A DNA stretch of 64,000 nt from CAZRXG01 sp964603985 (GCA_964603985.1 CAZRXG010000019.1:10382-74381), one strand, 5' to 3'; numbered from the stretch's first letter, positions 31,155-41,380 are shown. Numbers and translations are program-made. Notes: a model not told the origin generated them from the letters alone.

Positions 31155-33329
31155 ATGCGCCGTTCGACGCACCTCTTCGCGTCCTCGCTGGTTATCGCGC
31201 TCACAATCACGGTCCCGACGAGCCTCGGCCCAGGCTCGAACCATCTGAGTGGGGGCATCCCACCTGAACCGGGTGCCCTGCCCAACCTGCTGGAATTCAC
31301 TGCCACCCCTGGCACGATGACAGCGCCCTTCACCGGTTGCGCCGATGTGACGTCGATCCCGGCGGCGGAGTGTGAGGTGCTGGTCGCGCTCTACGACAGC
31401 ACCAACGGCCCCGGCTGGCACCGCAACACGAACTGGAAGCAGAACAACCAACCCTGCACCTGGTATGGCGTGACGTGCAGCGAGGCTCACGTCTCCGAAC
31501 TCAACCTGAACTCGAATCTCCTGAGCGGGGCCATCCCGCCGGAGCTGGGCAACCTGTCCAACCTGCAAGTGCTCGACCTGTGGAAGAACCAGTTGAGCGG
31601 GGCCATCCCGCCGGAGCTTGCCAACCTGTCCAACCTGCAAGTGCTCGACCTGTGGAGCAACCAGTTGAGCGGAGCCATCCCGCCGGAGCTTGCCAACCTG
31701 TCCAACCTGGAGGAACTCGACCTGGCCGTCAATCAACTGAGCGGGGCCGTCCCGCCGGAGCTGAGCAGTCTGTCAAATCTGGAGAAACTCTACCTGTCTA
31801 ACAACCACCTGAGCGGGGCTATCCCGCCGGAGCTGGGCGACCTGCCCAACCTGGAGAGACTATGGATGAGCATCAACGATCTGAGCGGATCCATCCCACC
31901 GGAGCTAGGCAGTCTCTCCAATCTGCAATCCCTCAGCCTGTGGGACAATCAACTGAGCAGGGCCATCCCGCCGGAGCTGGGTAACCTGTCCAATCTGGAG
32001 CAGCTCGACCTGGGCAGTAACCGACTGAGCGGCAGCATCCCACCGGAGTTGAGCGGCCTATCCAATTTGATCACCCTCTATCTGGGCAACAATGCGCTGT
32101 CAGGCGACATTCCATCCACTCTGACCAACCTGACAGGGCTGTGGGGGCTTAGCCTGAGCTACAATGCCCTGACCGCCTCCGACCCGGCGCTGGTTGCCTT
32201 CCTCAACGACAAAGATCCCGACTGGGCCTATACGCAGACCGCCCCGCCCGACGACCTGGCGGTCGCCAGCGTCGATCACGAGAGCATCACCCTCTCCTGG
32301 ACGCCGATCCTCTACACCGGCGACGGCGGCTACTACGAGGTCGGCTATGCCGCATCGCCCGACGGGCCGTACACCGTCCGCGGCACCACTGCCAACAAGC
32401 GCGTGGGCGGCTACACCGTCGACGGGCTGGCGTCGGAGACGACCTACTATTTCCGCGTGCGCACCTTCACGCCCGCCCACGGCTCCCAGCAGAATGACGT
32501 GTGGAGCGGCTACACCACTGCCATCCCCGGCACGACGATAGGTTGCGCCGCCGTGACGGAGATCCCGCAGGCGGAGTGCGAGGCGCTGGTCGCGCTCTAC
32601 GACGGCACCGACGGCGACAACTGGTACTACAACACCGGCTGGAAGCAGAACGACCAGCCCTGCACCTGGTATGGCGTGACGTGCGGCGGGGATCACGTCT
32701 CCCAGATCTGGCTGGCGGGCAACAACCTGGTCGGCAGTATCCCGCCGGAGCTGGGTGACCTGTCCAACCTGGAGTACCTCTCCCTGTGGAAAAACCAGTT
32801 GAATGGCAGCATCCCGCCGGAACTGGGGGGCCTGTCCAACCTGGAGATCCTCTCCCTGGGCCGCAACGCGCTGGCGGGCGAGATTCCGCCGGAGCTTGCC
32901 AACCTGTCCGGGCTGACAGCGCTCAACCTGGGCTACAACATGCTGACGGCGACCGGCGACCCGCCGCTGAGCTTCCTGAGCAGCAAAGACCCCGACTGGG
33001 CCGACACGCAGACCGTCCCGCCCGCCGACCTGGCGGTGACCATCACCGGCGGCGACCTCACGTCGGCGGACATCACCCTGACCTGGACGCCGATCCTCTA
33101 CACCGGCGATGGCGGCTACTACGAGATCAGCGTCGCGCCCTCACCCGAAGGGCCGTACACGGTGGTCGGCACGACCGCCAACAAGATGACGAACAGCTGC
33201 ACAATCGGCGGGCTGGATGTCGGCGCGACCCCCTACCTGCTGGTGCGCACCTTCACGCCCGCCCACGGCGACCAGCAGAACAGCCTGTGGAGCCTGTACG
33301 CCTACGTGCTCGTCGTGCTGCCGGAGTGA
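31155..33329 (+). CDS. LRR1: secreted plant-type leucine-rich-repeat/FN3 protein
   Basis: Signal-peptide-like N-terminus (MRRSTHLFASSLVIALTITV), then a linker containing a degenerate LRR (HLSGGIPPEPGALPNL). Block 1: a capping domain CEVLVALYDSTNGPGW...CTWYGVTC (LRRNT_2-like) and nine 24-residue repeats of the plant-specific type LSGxIPPELxxLSNLxxLxL. It is followed by an FN3-like domain (ITLSWTPILYTGDGGYYEV). Block 2: a second cap, three repeats and a second FN3-like domain. Probably exported and used for binding or adhesion (inferred). The lipobox Cys found in LRR2 is absent here (VPTSLG instead of APTGCG). First of four tandem genes; ATG 31155 has GGGGAGGGGG upstream. Confidence 0.8.
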   Translation: MRRSTHLFASSLVIALTITVPTSLGPGSNHLSGGIPPEPGALPNLLEFTATPGTMTAPFTGCADVTSIPAAECEVLVALYDSTNGPGWHRNTNWKQNNQPCTWYGVTCSEAHVSELNLNSNLLSGAIPPELGNLSNLQVLDLWKNQLSGAIPPELANLSNLQVLDLWSNQLSGAIPPELANLSNLEELDLAVNQLSGAVPPELSSLSNLEKLYLSNNHLSGAIPPELGDLPNLERLWMSINDLSGSIPPELGSLSNLQSLSLWDNQLSRAIPPELGNLSNLEQLDLGSNRLSGSIPPELSGLSNLITLYLGNNALSGDIPSTLTNLTGLWGLSLSYNALTASDPALVAFLNDKDPDWAYTQTAPPDDLAVASVDHESITLSWTPILYTGDGGYYEVGYAASPDGPYTVRGTTANKRVGGYTVDGLASETTYYFRVRTFTPAHGSQQNDVWSGYTTAIPGTTIGCAAVTEIPQAECEALVALYDGTDGDNWYYNTGWKQNDQPCTWYGVTCGGDHVSQIWLAGNNLVGSIPPELGDLSNLEYLSLWKNQLNGSIPPELGGLSNLEILSLGRNALAGEIPPELANLSGLTALNLGYNMLTATGDPPLSFLSSKDPDWADTQTVPPADLAVTITGGDLTSADITLTWTPILYTGDGGYYEISVAPSPEGPYTVVGTTANKMTNSCTIGGLDVGATPYLLVRTFTPAHGDQQNSLWSLYAYVLVVLPE

Positions 33330-33479
33330 GTCCACCCAGGCAAAGAGTGGTGAGTTGCCCGCACCGATGAGGGAGCGTGAGCGGCGGGGTCTGGTAAGCA
33401 GTCATCGGGATTCCTTGGCAGTTCGTATATAATGAGTTGTATGTGATAGGTGGGATGAGTTGCATAAGAGGAGGGGGGC

Positions 33480-35366
33480 ATGCGCCGTTCGACGCACCTC
33501 TTAGCTTTCTCGCTCGTTATCGCGCTTACGATCGTGGCCCCGACGGGCTGCGGCCCAGGCTCGACTCACCAGGGTGGGGGCACTCCAACTGAACCGGGTG
33601 ACCAGTCCAACCTGCCGGAATTCACCGCCACCCCCGGCGCGACGACGGCACCGCCTCTCACCGGGTGCGCCGACGTGACGCCGATCCCGCAGGCAGAGTG
33701 TGAGGCGCTGGTTGCGCTGTACGACAGCACCGACGGAGACAACTGGGGCGACAACACCGGCTGGAAGCAGAACAACCAACCCTGTACCTGGTACGGCGTG
33801 ACGTGCAGCGGGGATCACGTCTCCGAGCTCGACTTGTACGATAGCCAACTGAGCGGCAGCATCCCGCCTGAATTGGGTGACCTGTCCAACTTAGTGAGCC
33901 TCAAACTGTCCCGGAATGACCTGAGCGGGGCCATCCCACCGGAGCTGGGGGGCCTGTCCAATCTGGAGTACCTCGTCCTGTTCAAAAACCAGCTGAGCGG
34001 GGCCATCCCACCGGAACTGGGTGACCTGTCCAATCTGTACCGCCTCGACCTGGGCGAGAACCAACTGAGTGGGGGCATCCCGCCGGAGTTGGGCCGCCTG
34101 TCCAACCTGGAGGACCTTGACCTGTCCGACAACCAACTGAGTGGGGGCATCCCGCCGGAGCTGGGTGACCTGTCCAATCTGGAGACCCTCGACCTGGGCA
34201 AGAACCAACTGAGTGGGGGCATCCTGCTGGAATTGGGGAGCCTGTCCAACCTGGAGTACCTCTCCCTGGAAGACAACCAACTGAGTGGGGCCATCCCGCC
34301 GAGGCTGGGCCGCCTGTTTGACCTGTGGTCCCTTAGCCTGTGGGGCAATCAGTTGAGTGGGGGCATCCCGCCGGAGTTGGGGGACCTGTCCAACCTGGCG
34401 TACCTCGAGCTGTATGACAACCAGTTGAGCGGGGCCATCCCACCGGAGCTGGGGGGCCTGTCCAACCTGCAGGTACTCAACCTGTGGGACAACCAACTGA
34501 GCGGGGCCATCCCACCGGAGCTGGGGGGCCTGTCCAACCTGGAGTACCTCTCCCTGTCCAACAACCAGTTGAGCGGGGCCATCCCGCCGGAACTGGGTGA
34601 CCTGTCCAATCTGTATCGCCTCAACCTGGGCAAGAACCAACTGAGTGGGGGCATCCCGCCGGAGTTGGGGGGCCTGCCCAACCTGGAGGGCCTTAACCTG
34701 GAGGAGAACCAACTGAGTGGGGCCATCCCACCGGAGTTGGGGGGCCAGTCCAACCTGAAGGACCTCAGCCTGGAAGACAACCAACTGAGCGGGGGCATCC
34801 CGCCGGAGTTGGGGGGCCTCAACCTGGAGTTCCTTGAGCTGGCCCGCAATGCACTGTCGGGCGACATTCCACCTGCCCTGGCCAATCTGACGGCGCTGCG
34901 GGTGCTCTATCTGGACTACAACGCCCTGACCGCCTCCGACCCGGCGCTGGTCGCCCTCCTCAACGACGAAGCCCCCGGCTGGGATACCACGCAGACCGTC
35001 CCGCCTGACGGCCTGACGGCGACCATTACCGGCACCGACCTCACGTCGGCGAACATCACCCTGACCTGGACGCCGATCCTCTACACCGGCGATGGGGGCT
35101 ACTACGAGATCAGCGTTGCGCCCTCACTCGAAGGGCCGTACACGGTGGTCGGCACGACCGCCGACAAGACGGCCAACAGCTACACAATCAGCGGGTTGGA
35201 TGTCAGCGCGACCCCCTGCCTGCTGGTGCGCACCTTCACCCCCGCCCACGTTGTCCAGCAGAACGACCTGTGGAGCCTGTACACCTACGTGCTCGTCGCG
35301 CTGCCGGAGTCTGAGCCCACCCAGGCGGAGGGCGGCGAGTTGGCCCGCGCCGGTGAGGGGGATTAG
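33480..35366 (+). CDS. LRR2: secreted/lipoprotein LRR-FN3 protein with fossil C-terminus
   Basis: N-terminus MRRSTHLLAFSLVIALTI with a possible lipobox PTGC, a short Gly/Thr/Pro linker, one capping domain (CEALVALYDSTDGDNW...CTWYGVTC), fifteen plant-type LRRs and a single FN3-like domain. One repeat is shortened by three residues (GGLNLEFLEL), and one has LL in place of PP (GGILLELG). The last residues GELARAGEGD are the translated fossil of the uridine phosphorylase 3' end (genuine end LARADEEA), now fused to this protein. Variation between repeats is concentrated at the xxLxLxxN positions of the solvent-exposed face. Confidence 0.8.
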   Translation: MRRSTHLLAFSLVIALTIVAPTGCGPGSTHQGGGTPTEPGDQSNLPEFTATPGATTAPPLTGCADVTPIPQAECEALVALYDSTDGDNWGDNTGWKQNNQPCTWYGVTCSGDHVSELDLYDSQLSGSIPPELGDLSNLVSLKLSRNDLSGAIPPELGGLSNLEYLVLFKNQLSGAIPPELGDLSNLYRLDLGENQLSGGIPPELGRLSNLEDLDLSDNQLSGGIPPELGDLSNLETLDLGKNQLSGGILLELGSLSNLEYLSLEDNQLSGAIPPRLGRLFDLWSLSLWGNQLSGGIPPELGDLSNLAYLELYDNQLSGAIPPELGGLSNLQVLNLWDNQLSGAIPPELGGLSNLEYLSLSNNQLSGAIPPELGDLSNLYRLNLGKNQLSGGIPPELGGLPNLEGLNLEENQLSGAIPPELGGQSNLKDLSLEDNQLSGGIPPELGGLNLEFLELARNALSGDIPPALANLTALRVLYLDYNALTASDPALVALLNDEAPGWDTTQTVPPDGLTATITGTDLTSANITLTWTPILYTGDGGYYEISVAPSLEGPYTVVGTTADKTANSYTISGLDVSATPCLLVRTFTPAHVVQQNDLWSLYTYVLVALPESEPTQAEGGELARAGEGD

Positions 35367-35471
35367 TGCGCGGCGGTCGGGTCTGGTAAGCAGCCACCGG
35401 GATTCCTTGACAGTTCGTATATAATGAGTTGTATGTGATAGGTGGGATGAGTTGCATAAGGGGAGGGGGTC

Positions 35472-38400
35472 ATGCGCCGTTCGATGAACCTCTTCGCGTC
35501 CTCGCTGGTTATCGCGCTCACAATCACGGTCCCGACGAGCCTCGGCCCAGGCTCGAACTATCTGAGTGGGGGCATCCCACCCGAACCGGGTGCCCTGCCC
35601 AACCTGCTGGAATTCACCGCCGCCCCCGGCACGATGACAGCACCCTTCGCCGATTGCGCCGGCGTGACGCCGATCCCGGCGGCGGAGTGTGAGGTGCTGG
35701 TCGTGCTGTACGACAGCACCAACGGCCCCGGCTGGCACCGCAACACGAACTGGAAACAGAACAACGAACCCTGCACCTGGTACGGCGTGACGTGCAGCGA
35801 GGATCACGTCTCCGAACTTGACCTGCACTGGAATGACCTGGGCGGGGGCATTCCGCCGGAGCTGGGGGGCCTGTCCAATCTGGAGTTCCTCGACCTGCAC
35901 TGGAATGACCTGAGCGGGGGCATCCCATCGGAGCTGGGGGGCCTGTCCAATCTGGAGTTCCTCGACCTGACCGGGAATGACCTGAGCGGAAGCATCCCGC
36001 CGGAACTGGTGGGCCTGTCCAGCCTGAAGACCCTCGACCTGTCCGAGAACGACCTGAGCGGAAGCATCCCACCGGAGCTGGTGGGCCTGTCCAATCTGGA
36101 GGTCCTCGACCTGTCCGAGAACCACCTGAGCGGGGGCATCCCGCCGGAGCTGGGTGACCTGCCCAATCTGGAGGAACTCACCCTGAGCTTCAACCCACTG
36201 CGCGGGAGCATCCCACCGGAGCTGGGCCACCTGCCCAACCTGGAGACCCTCAACCTGATCGCGAATGGCCTGAGCGGGGCCATTCCGCCGGAGCTGGGGG
36301 ACCTGTCCAACCTGGAGACCCTCAACCTGGCCTCTAATAACCTGAGCGGGGGCATCCCGCCGGAGCTGGGGAACTTGTCCAGTCTGGAGTACCTTGTCCT
36401 GTTCTCGAATAGCCTGGGTGGGGGCATCCCGCCGGAGCTGGGGAACCTGTCCAATCTGAAGAGCCTCCATCTGGTCGACGACCGACTAAGCGGAAGCATC
36501 CCGCCGGAGCTGGGCCGCCTGTCCAACCTGGAGGGCCTCACAATGTGGGGGAACCACTTGAGTGGGGCCATCCCGCCGGAGCTGGGCCGCCTGTCCAACC
36601 TGGAGTACCTCGGGCTGTACTGGAATGACCTGAGCGGGGCCATCCCACCGGAGTTGGGTAACCTGTTCAACCTGAGGTACCTCTACCTGTGGGGTAACCA
36701 ACTGAGCGGCAGCATCCCGCCGGAGATGGGCCGCCTGTCCCACCTGTGGGAACTCAGGCTGTCCGAAAACCAACTGAGCGGGAGCATCCCGCCGGAGCTG
36801 GGCCGCCTGTCCAACCTGTGGGAACTCGACCTGTCCGAAAACCGGCTCAGCGGGAGCATCCCACCGGAGCTGGGCCGCCTGTCCGATCTGCGGCTCCTCT
36901 ATCTGGACAACAATGCGCTGTCGGGTGAGATCCCGCTCGCGCTCACCAACCTTGTCGAGCTGCACGTCGGATTCGGGGGCGACGTTGTTGATTTCGGCTA
37001 CAATGCCCTGACTGCCTCCGACCCGGCGCTGGTTGCCTTCCTCAACGACAAGGACCCCGACTGGGCCTACACGCAGACCGTCCCGCCCGACGACCTGACG
37101 GAAGCCATCACCGGCACCGACCTCACGTCGGCGGACATCATCCTGACCTGGACGCCGATCCTCTACCAGGGTGACGGCGGCTACTACGAGATCAGCGCCG
37201 CGCCCTCACCCGAAGGGCCGTACACGGTGGTCGGCACGACCGCCGACAAGACGGCCAACAGCTACACAATCGGCGGGCTGGATGTCGGCGCGACCCCCTA
37301 CTTGCTGGTGCGCACCTTCACGCCCGCCCACGGCGACCAGCAGAACGACCTGTGGAGCGACTACACTGTTGCCATCCCCGGCACACCGACAGCGCCCTTT
37401 ACCGGTTGCGCCGACGTGACGCCGATCCCGGAGGCGGAGTGTGAGGCGCTGGTCGCGCTGTACGACAGCACCAACGGCCCCGGCTGGCAGACCAACACCA
37501 GATGGAAGCAGGACAACAAACCCTGCACCTGGTATGGCGTGACGTGCAGCGAGGATCACGTCTCCGGACTCGACCTGGAGGGCAACCAACTGAACGGGGC
37601 CATCCCCCCGGAGTTGGGCCACCTGTCCAATCTGGAGGTCCTCTACCTGTACGACAACCAACTGAGCGGGGGCATCCCGCCGGAGCTGGGGGGCCTGTCC
37701 GACCTGAGGGAACTCGACCTGTACAGCAACCAACTGAGCGGGGCCATCCCCCCGGAGTTGGGTAACCTGTCCAACCTGAAGATCCTCTACCTGAACAGCA
37801 ACCAACTGAGCGGAGCCATCCCACCGGAACTGGGGGGCCTGTCCAACCTGGAGGCCCTCTACCTGTGGGACAACCGCCTGAGCGGGGCCATCCCACCGGA
37901 GTTGGGCCGCCTGTCCTACCTGGGGGAACTCGCCCTGTCCTACAACCAGCTAAGCGGGGCCATCCCACCGGAGTTGGGTAATCTGTCCAACCTGAAGTAC
38001 CTCTACCTGAACGGCAACCAACTGAGCGGAGCCATCCCACCGGAGCTGGGTAACCTGTCCAACCTGGAGGGCCTCAGCCTACGCCGCAACCGCCTGAGCG
38101 GGGCCATCCCACCGGAGCTGGGTAACCTGTCCAACCTGGTGCGCCTCTACCTGGACAACAATGCGCTGTCGGGTGAGATCCCGCTCACGCTCACCAACCT
38201 TGTCGAGTTGGGTGGCCTTCACTTGGCCATTGTTGATTTCGGCTACAATGCCCTGACTGCCTCCGACCCGGCGCTGGTCGACTTCCTCAACGACAAAGAC
38301 ACCGACTGGGATACCACGCAGACCGTCCCGCCCGCCGACCTGACGGTGACCATCACCGGCATCGACCTCACGTTGGCGGATATCACCCTGACCTGGACGC

Positions 38401-38639
38401 CGATCCTCTACACCGGCGATGGCGGCTACTACGAGATCAGCGTCGCGCCCTCACCCGAAGGGCCGTACACGGTGGTCGGCACGACCGCCAACAAGATGAC
38501 GAACAGCTGCACAATCGGCGGGCTGGATGTCGGCGCGACCCCCTACCTGCTGGTGCGCACCTTCACGCCCGCCCACGGCGACCAGCAGAACGAGCTGTGG
38601 AGCCTGTACGCCTACGTGCTCGTCGTGCTGCCGGAGTGA
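35472..38639 (+). CDS. LRR3: large two-block LRR-FN3 secreted protein
   Basis: 1055 residues. The N-terminal ~60 residues are almost identical to LRR1, including the lost lipobox Cys and the LRR-like linker. Block 1 has a cap and about sixteen 24-residue repeats (one elongated, LVELHVGFGGDVVDFGYNA), then an FN3-like domain. Block 2 has a second cap (CEALVALYDSTNGPGW), nine repeats with a similar elongated last one, and a second FN3-like domain that ends LVVLPE. Almost identical FN3 sequences in LRR1, LRR2 and LRR3 point to recent duplication or gene conversion. Predicted extracellular; binding partner unknown. Confidence 0.8.
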   Translation: MRRSMNLFASSLVIALTITVPTSLGPGSNYLSGGIPPEPGALPNLLEFTAAPGTMTAPFADCAGVTPIPAAECEVLVVLYDSTNGPGWHRNTNWKQNNEPCTWYGVTCSEDHVSELDLHWNDLGGGIPPELGGLSNLEFLDLHWNDLSGGIPSELGGLSNLEFLDLTGNDLSGSIPPELVGLSSLKTLDLSENDLSGSIPPELVGLSNLEVLDLSENHLSGGIPPELGDLPNLEELTLSFNPLRGSIPPELGHLPNLETLNLIANGLSGAIPPELGDLSNLETLNLASNNLSGGIPPELGNLSSLEYLVLFSNSLGGGIPPELGNLSNLKSLHLVDDRLSGSIPPELGRLSNLEGLTMWGNHLSGAIPPELGRLSNLEYLGLYWNDLSGAIPPELGNLFNLRYLYLWGNQLSGSIPPEMGRLSHLWELRLSENQLSGSIPPELGRLSNLWELDLSENRLSGSIPPELGRLSDLRLLYLDNNALSGEIPLALTNLVELHVGFGGDVVDFGYNALTASDPALVAFLNDKDPDWAYTQTVPPDDLTEAITGTDLTSADIILTWTPILYQGDGGYYEISAAPSPEGPYTVVGTTADKTANSYTIGGLDVGATPYLLVRTFTPAHGDQQNDLWSDYTVAIPGTPTAPFTGCADVTPIPEAECEALVALYDSTNGPGWQTNTRWKQDNKPCTWYGVTCSEDHVSGLDLEGNQLNGAIPPELGHLSNLEVLYLYDNQLSGGIPPELGGLSDLRELDLYSNQLSGAIPPELGNLSNLKILYLNSNQLSGAIPPELGGLSNLEALYLWDNRLSGAIPPELGRLSYLGELALSYNQLSGAIPPELGNLSNLKYLYLNGNQLSGAIPPELGNLSNLEGLSLRRNRLSGAIPPELGNLSNLVRLYLDNNALSGEIPLTLTNLVELGGLHLAIVDFGYNALTASDPALVDFLNDKDTDWDTTQTVPPADLTVTITGIDLTLADITLTWTPILYTGDGGYYEISVAPSPEGPYTVVGTTANKMTNSCTIGGLDVGATPYLLVRTFTPAHGDQQNELWSLYAYVLVVLPE

Positions 38640-38785
38640 GCCCACCCAGGCAAAGAGTGGTGAGTTGCCCGCGCCGATGAGGGAGCGTGAGCGGCGGGGT
38701 CTGGTAAGCAGCACTGGAAATTCCTTGATAGTTCGTATATAATAGCATGTAACAAGTGGGGTGAGTTGCATAGGGAGAGGGTGCC

Positions 38786-41380
38786 ATGCGTCGTTCGATG
38801 CACCTCTTCGCGTTCTCGCTCGTTATCGCGCTCATCATCACAGCCTGCACCGATGTGCCGGAAATCTCCTTAACAGCCGATGGTGAGCAGCCGGAAGCAG
38901 CCCCATCCGGCGACCTGCCCCCATCCGAAGCGCGGGGCGCGTCGACCGTCGGGGAGGGACCTGTGCCGGTCCCGCCGCCCGACGAGGAGATGCCACCTCC
39001 CCCGCCGGTACAGCCTCAGCCGCCGGAGAGCGCTGGCGCGCCGCCCACGTCGTCGGCGGCGGGCGAGAGCGCTCACCCCCCACCCGACGCCCTGTCCGCC
39101 GGTGAGGTTCTGCTGCCCGACCCGGATCGGGAGCGCCCCTCCGGCGATGATCGCGAAGACAGGGCGGCAGCCGCAGCCGCCGATCCGCCTGTGAGCGCCG
39201 ACCCCTGGACAAGCTGCGCCGATGTGACGGAGATCCCGCAGGCGGAGTGCGAGGCGCTGGTTGCGCTGTACGACAGCACCGACGGCGACAACTGGGACGA
39301 CAACACCAACTGGAAGCAGAACAACGAGCCCTGCACCTCCCCCTGGCACGGCGTGTCGTGCGTCGGGGGTCATGTCTATGCCCTGTGGCTAAGCAGCAAC
39401 CAGCTGAGCGGCAGCATCCCGCCGGAGTTGGGTAGCCTGTCCAATCTGTGGTGGCTCCACCTGGAGGGCAACCAGCTGAGCGGGGCCATCCCGCCGGAAC
39501 TGGGGGGCCTGTCCAACCTGGAGGGTCTCTACCTGCACAACAACGCGCTGGCGGGCGAGATTCCGCCGCAGCTTGCCAACCTGTCCTGGCTGGCAGGGCT
39601 CGACCTGGGCTACAACGTGCTGACGGCGACCAACCCGACCTTGATCGCCTTCCTCGACGTCGAAGACCCCGACTGGGCCGAAACGCAAACCGTCCCGCCC
39701 GACGACCTGGCGGTCACCGGCGCCGACCACGAGAGCATCACTCTCTCCTGGACGCCGATCCTCTACACCGGCGACGGCGGCTACTACGAGGTCGGCTATG
39801 CCACGTCACCCGGTGGGCCGTACACCGTTCGCAAAACTGCCAACAAGAGCGCGGGCGGCTACACCGTCGACGGGCTGGCGTCGGAGACGACCTACTACTT
39901 CCGCGTGCGCACCTTCACGCCCCACCACGGCGACCAGCAGAATGACCTGTGGAGCGGTTACACCACTGCCATCCCCGGTACGACGACAATACCGCCCTTC
40001 ACCAGTTGCGCCGCTGTGACACAGATCCCGAAAGCGGAGTGCCAGGCGCTGGTCGCGCTGTACGACAGCACCGACGGCGACAACTGGGACGACAACACCA
40101 ACTGGAAGCAGACCGGCCAGCCCTGCACCTGGTACGGCGTGTCGTGCAGCGGGAATCATGTCTACTCTCTCGACCTGAGGAGCAACACTCTGGTCGGCAG
40201 CATCCCGCCCCAACTGGGCAGCCTGTCCAACCTGGGGTACCTCAACCTGAACAGTAACCAGCTGAGCGGGGCCATCCCGCCCCAACTGGGCAGCCTGTCC
40301 AACCTGCAAGTGCTCGAACTGAACGGCAACCAGCTGAGCGGGGCCATCCCACCGGAGTTGGGCGGCCTGTCCAATCTGGAGTGGCTCGGCCTGACCAGCA
40401 ACCAACTGAGCGGGGCCATCCCGCCGGAGCTGGGCGACCTGTCCAATCTGTGGGGCCTCAACCTGACCAGCAACCAACTGAGCGGGGCCATCCCGCCGGA
40501 GCTGGGCAACCTGTCCAACCTGCAGTACCTCTACCTGTCCAACAACCAACTGAGCGGGGCCATCCCGCCGGAACTGGGGAGCCTGTCCAGCCTGGACCTC
40601 CTCGACCTGAGAGCCAACCAACTGAGCGGGGCCATCCCACCGGAGCTTGCCAACCTGTCCGGGCTGGCAGTGCTTGACCTGGGCTACAACATGCTGACGG
40701 CGACCGGCGACCCGCCGCTGAGCTTCCTGAACAGCGAAGACCCCGACTGGGCCAACACGCAGACCGTCCCGCCTGATGGCCTGGCGGTGGTCAGTGTGGA
40801 TAGTGGCAGCGTGCAGCTCTCGTGGACGCCGATCCTCTACACCGGCGACGGCGGCTACTACGAGATCGGCGTGTCGCCCTCGCCGGGCGGGCCGTTCGGG
40901 GTGGTCGCCAGCACGGCCAACAAGAGCGCCAGCGGCGGCACGGCGATCAAGCTGTCGCCGGAGACGACCTACTACCTCGCGGTGCGCACCTTCACGCCCG
41001 CCCACGGCGCCCAGCAGAACGACCTGTGGAGTGACTTCAGCACGCCGGTCTCGGCCAAGACGCCAGCCGTCTACAGCCCGGCGGTGGTGGAGAGCGTGGA
41101 CGACGTGACGTTCGTCGGGCCTTCGGGCGGGCCGTACCAGATCGAGGTGACGCTCACGATGCTGGTGCCGATCTGCGGGGGCCGCACCAAGATCGAGCAG
41201 TGGCGTGATGGCAGCACGGCCTACGTGGAGATCACGCGCAAGAAGCCGAGGGGCGGGTCGTGCGCGCCGAGCATGAAGGAAGTTGAGCTGGTGATCGTGC
41301 TGGATGGGACGTTCGACGCCAGCACGACGTGGACGATCAACATCAACGGCTACGAGCTCGTGGTGGACGTGCCGAGTTAG
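38786..41380 (+). CDS. LRR4: LRR-FN3 lipoprotein with extra C-terminal beta domain
   Basis: Signal peptide with lipobox ITAC (MRRSMHLFAFSLVIALIITAC), so a lipid-anchored surface protein. A ~110-residue Pro/Glu/Ala-rich stalk follows, then cap 1 with three LRRs and an FN3-like domain, cap 2 with seven LRRs, and a second FN3-like domain. A ~100-residue C-terminal beta domain with paired cysteines (VPICGGRTKIEQW, GGSCAPSMKEVELV) is shared only with LRR5. Cap 1 has an insertion (CTSPWHGVSC). It ends close to an intrinsic terminator. The leader, signal peptide, stalk and downstream sequence match the inverted LRR5 copy, so 38.7-41.5 kb and 52.8-55.6 kb are one duplicated unit. Confidence 0.82.
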   Translation: MRRSMHLFAFSLVIALIITACTDVPEISLTADGEQPEAAPSGDLPPSEARGASTVGEGPVPVPPPDEEMPPPPPVQPQPPESAGAPPTSSAAGESAHPPPDALSAGEVLLPDPDRERPSGDDREDRAAAAAADPPVSADPWTSCADVTEIPQAECEALVALYDSTDGDNWDDNTNWKQNNEPCTSPWHGVSCVGGHVYALWLSSNQLSGSIPPELGSLSNLWWLHLEGNQLSGAIPPELGGLSNLEGLYLHNNALAGEIPPQLANLSWLAGLDLGYNVLTATNPTLIAFLDVEDPDWAETQTVPPDDLAVTGADHESITLSWTPILYTGDGGYYEVGYATSPGGPYTVRKTANKSAGGYTVDGLASETTYYFRVRTFTPHHGDQQNDLWSGYTTAIPGTTTIPPFTSCAAVTQIPKAECQALVALYDSTDGDNWDDNTNWKQTGQPCTWYGVSCSGNHVYSLDLRSNTLVGSIPPQLGSLSNLGYLNLNSNQLSGAIPPQLGSLSNLQVLELNGNQLSGAIPPELGGLSNLEWLGLTSNQLSGAIPPELGDLSNLWGLNLTSNQLSGAIPPELGNLSNLQYLYLSNNQLSGAIPPELGSLSSLDLLDLRANQLSGAIPPELANLSGLAVLDLGYNMLTATGDPPLSFLNSEDPDWANTQTVPPDGLAVVSVDSGSVQLSWTPILYTGDGGYYEIGVSPSPGGPFGVVASTANKSASGGTAIKLSPETTYYLAVRTFTPAHGAQQNDLWSDFSTPVSAKTPAVYSPAVVESVDDVTFVGPSGGPYQIEVTLTMLVPICGGRTKIEQWRDGSTAYVEITRKKPRGGSCAPSMKEVELVIVLDGTFDASTTWTININGYELVVDVPS

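Noticed and set aside
33891..34784. Long antisense open frames across the LRR genes (also 35124-36470 minus, 53888-54943 plus and others)
   Set aside because: They mirror the 72-bp periodic, GC-rich coding repeats on the opposite strand; the protein families are explained by the sense frames and no ribosome binding sites support the others.
31550..38200. CRISPR-like regular repeats
   Set aside because: The 72-bp periodicity has no unique spacers and encodes 24-residue LRR modules in frame.
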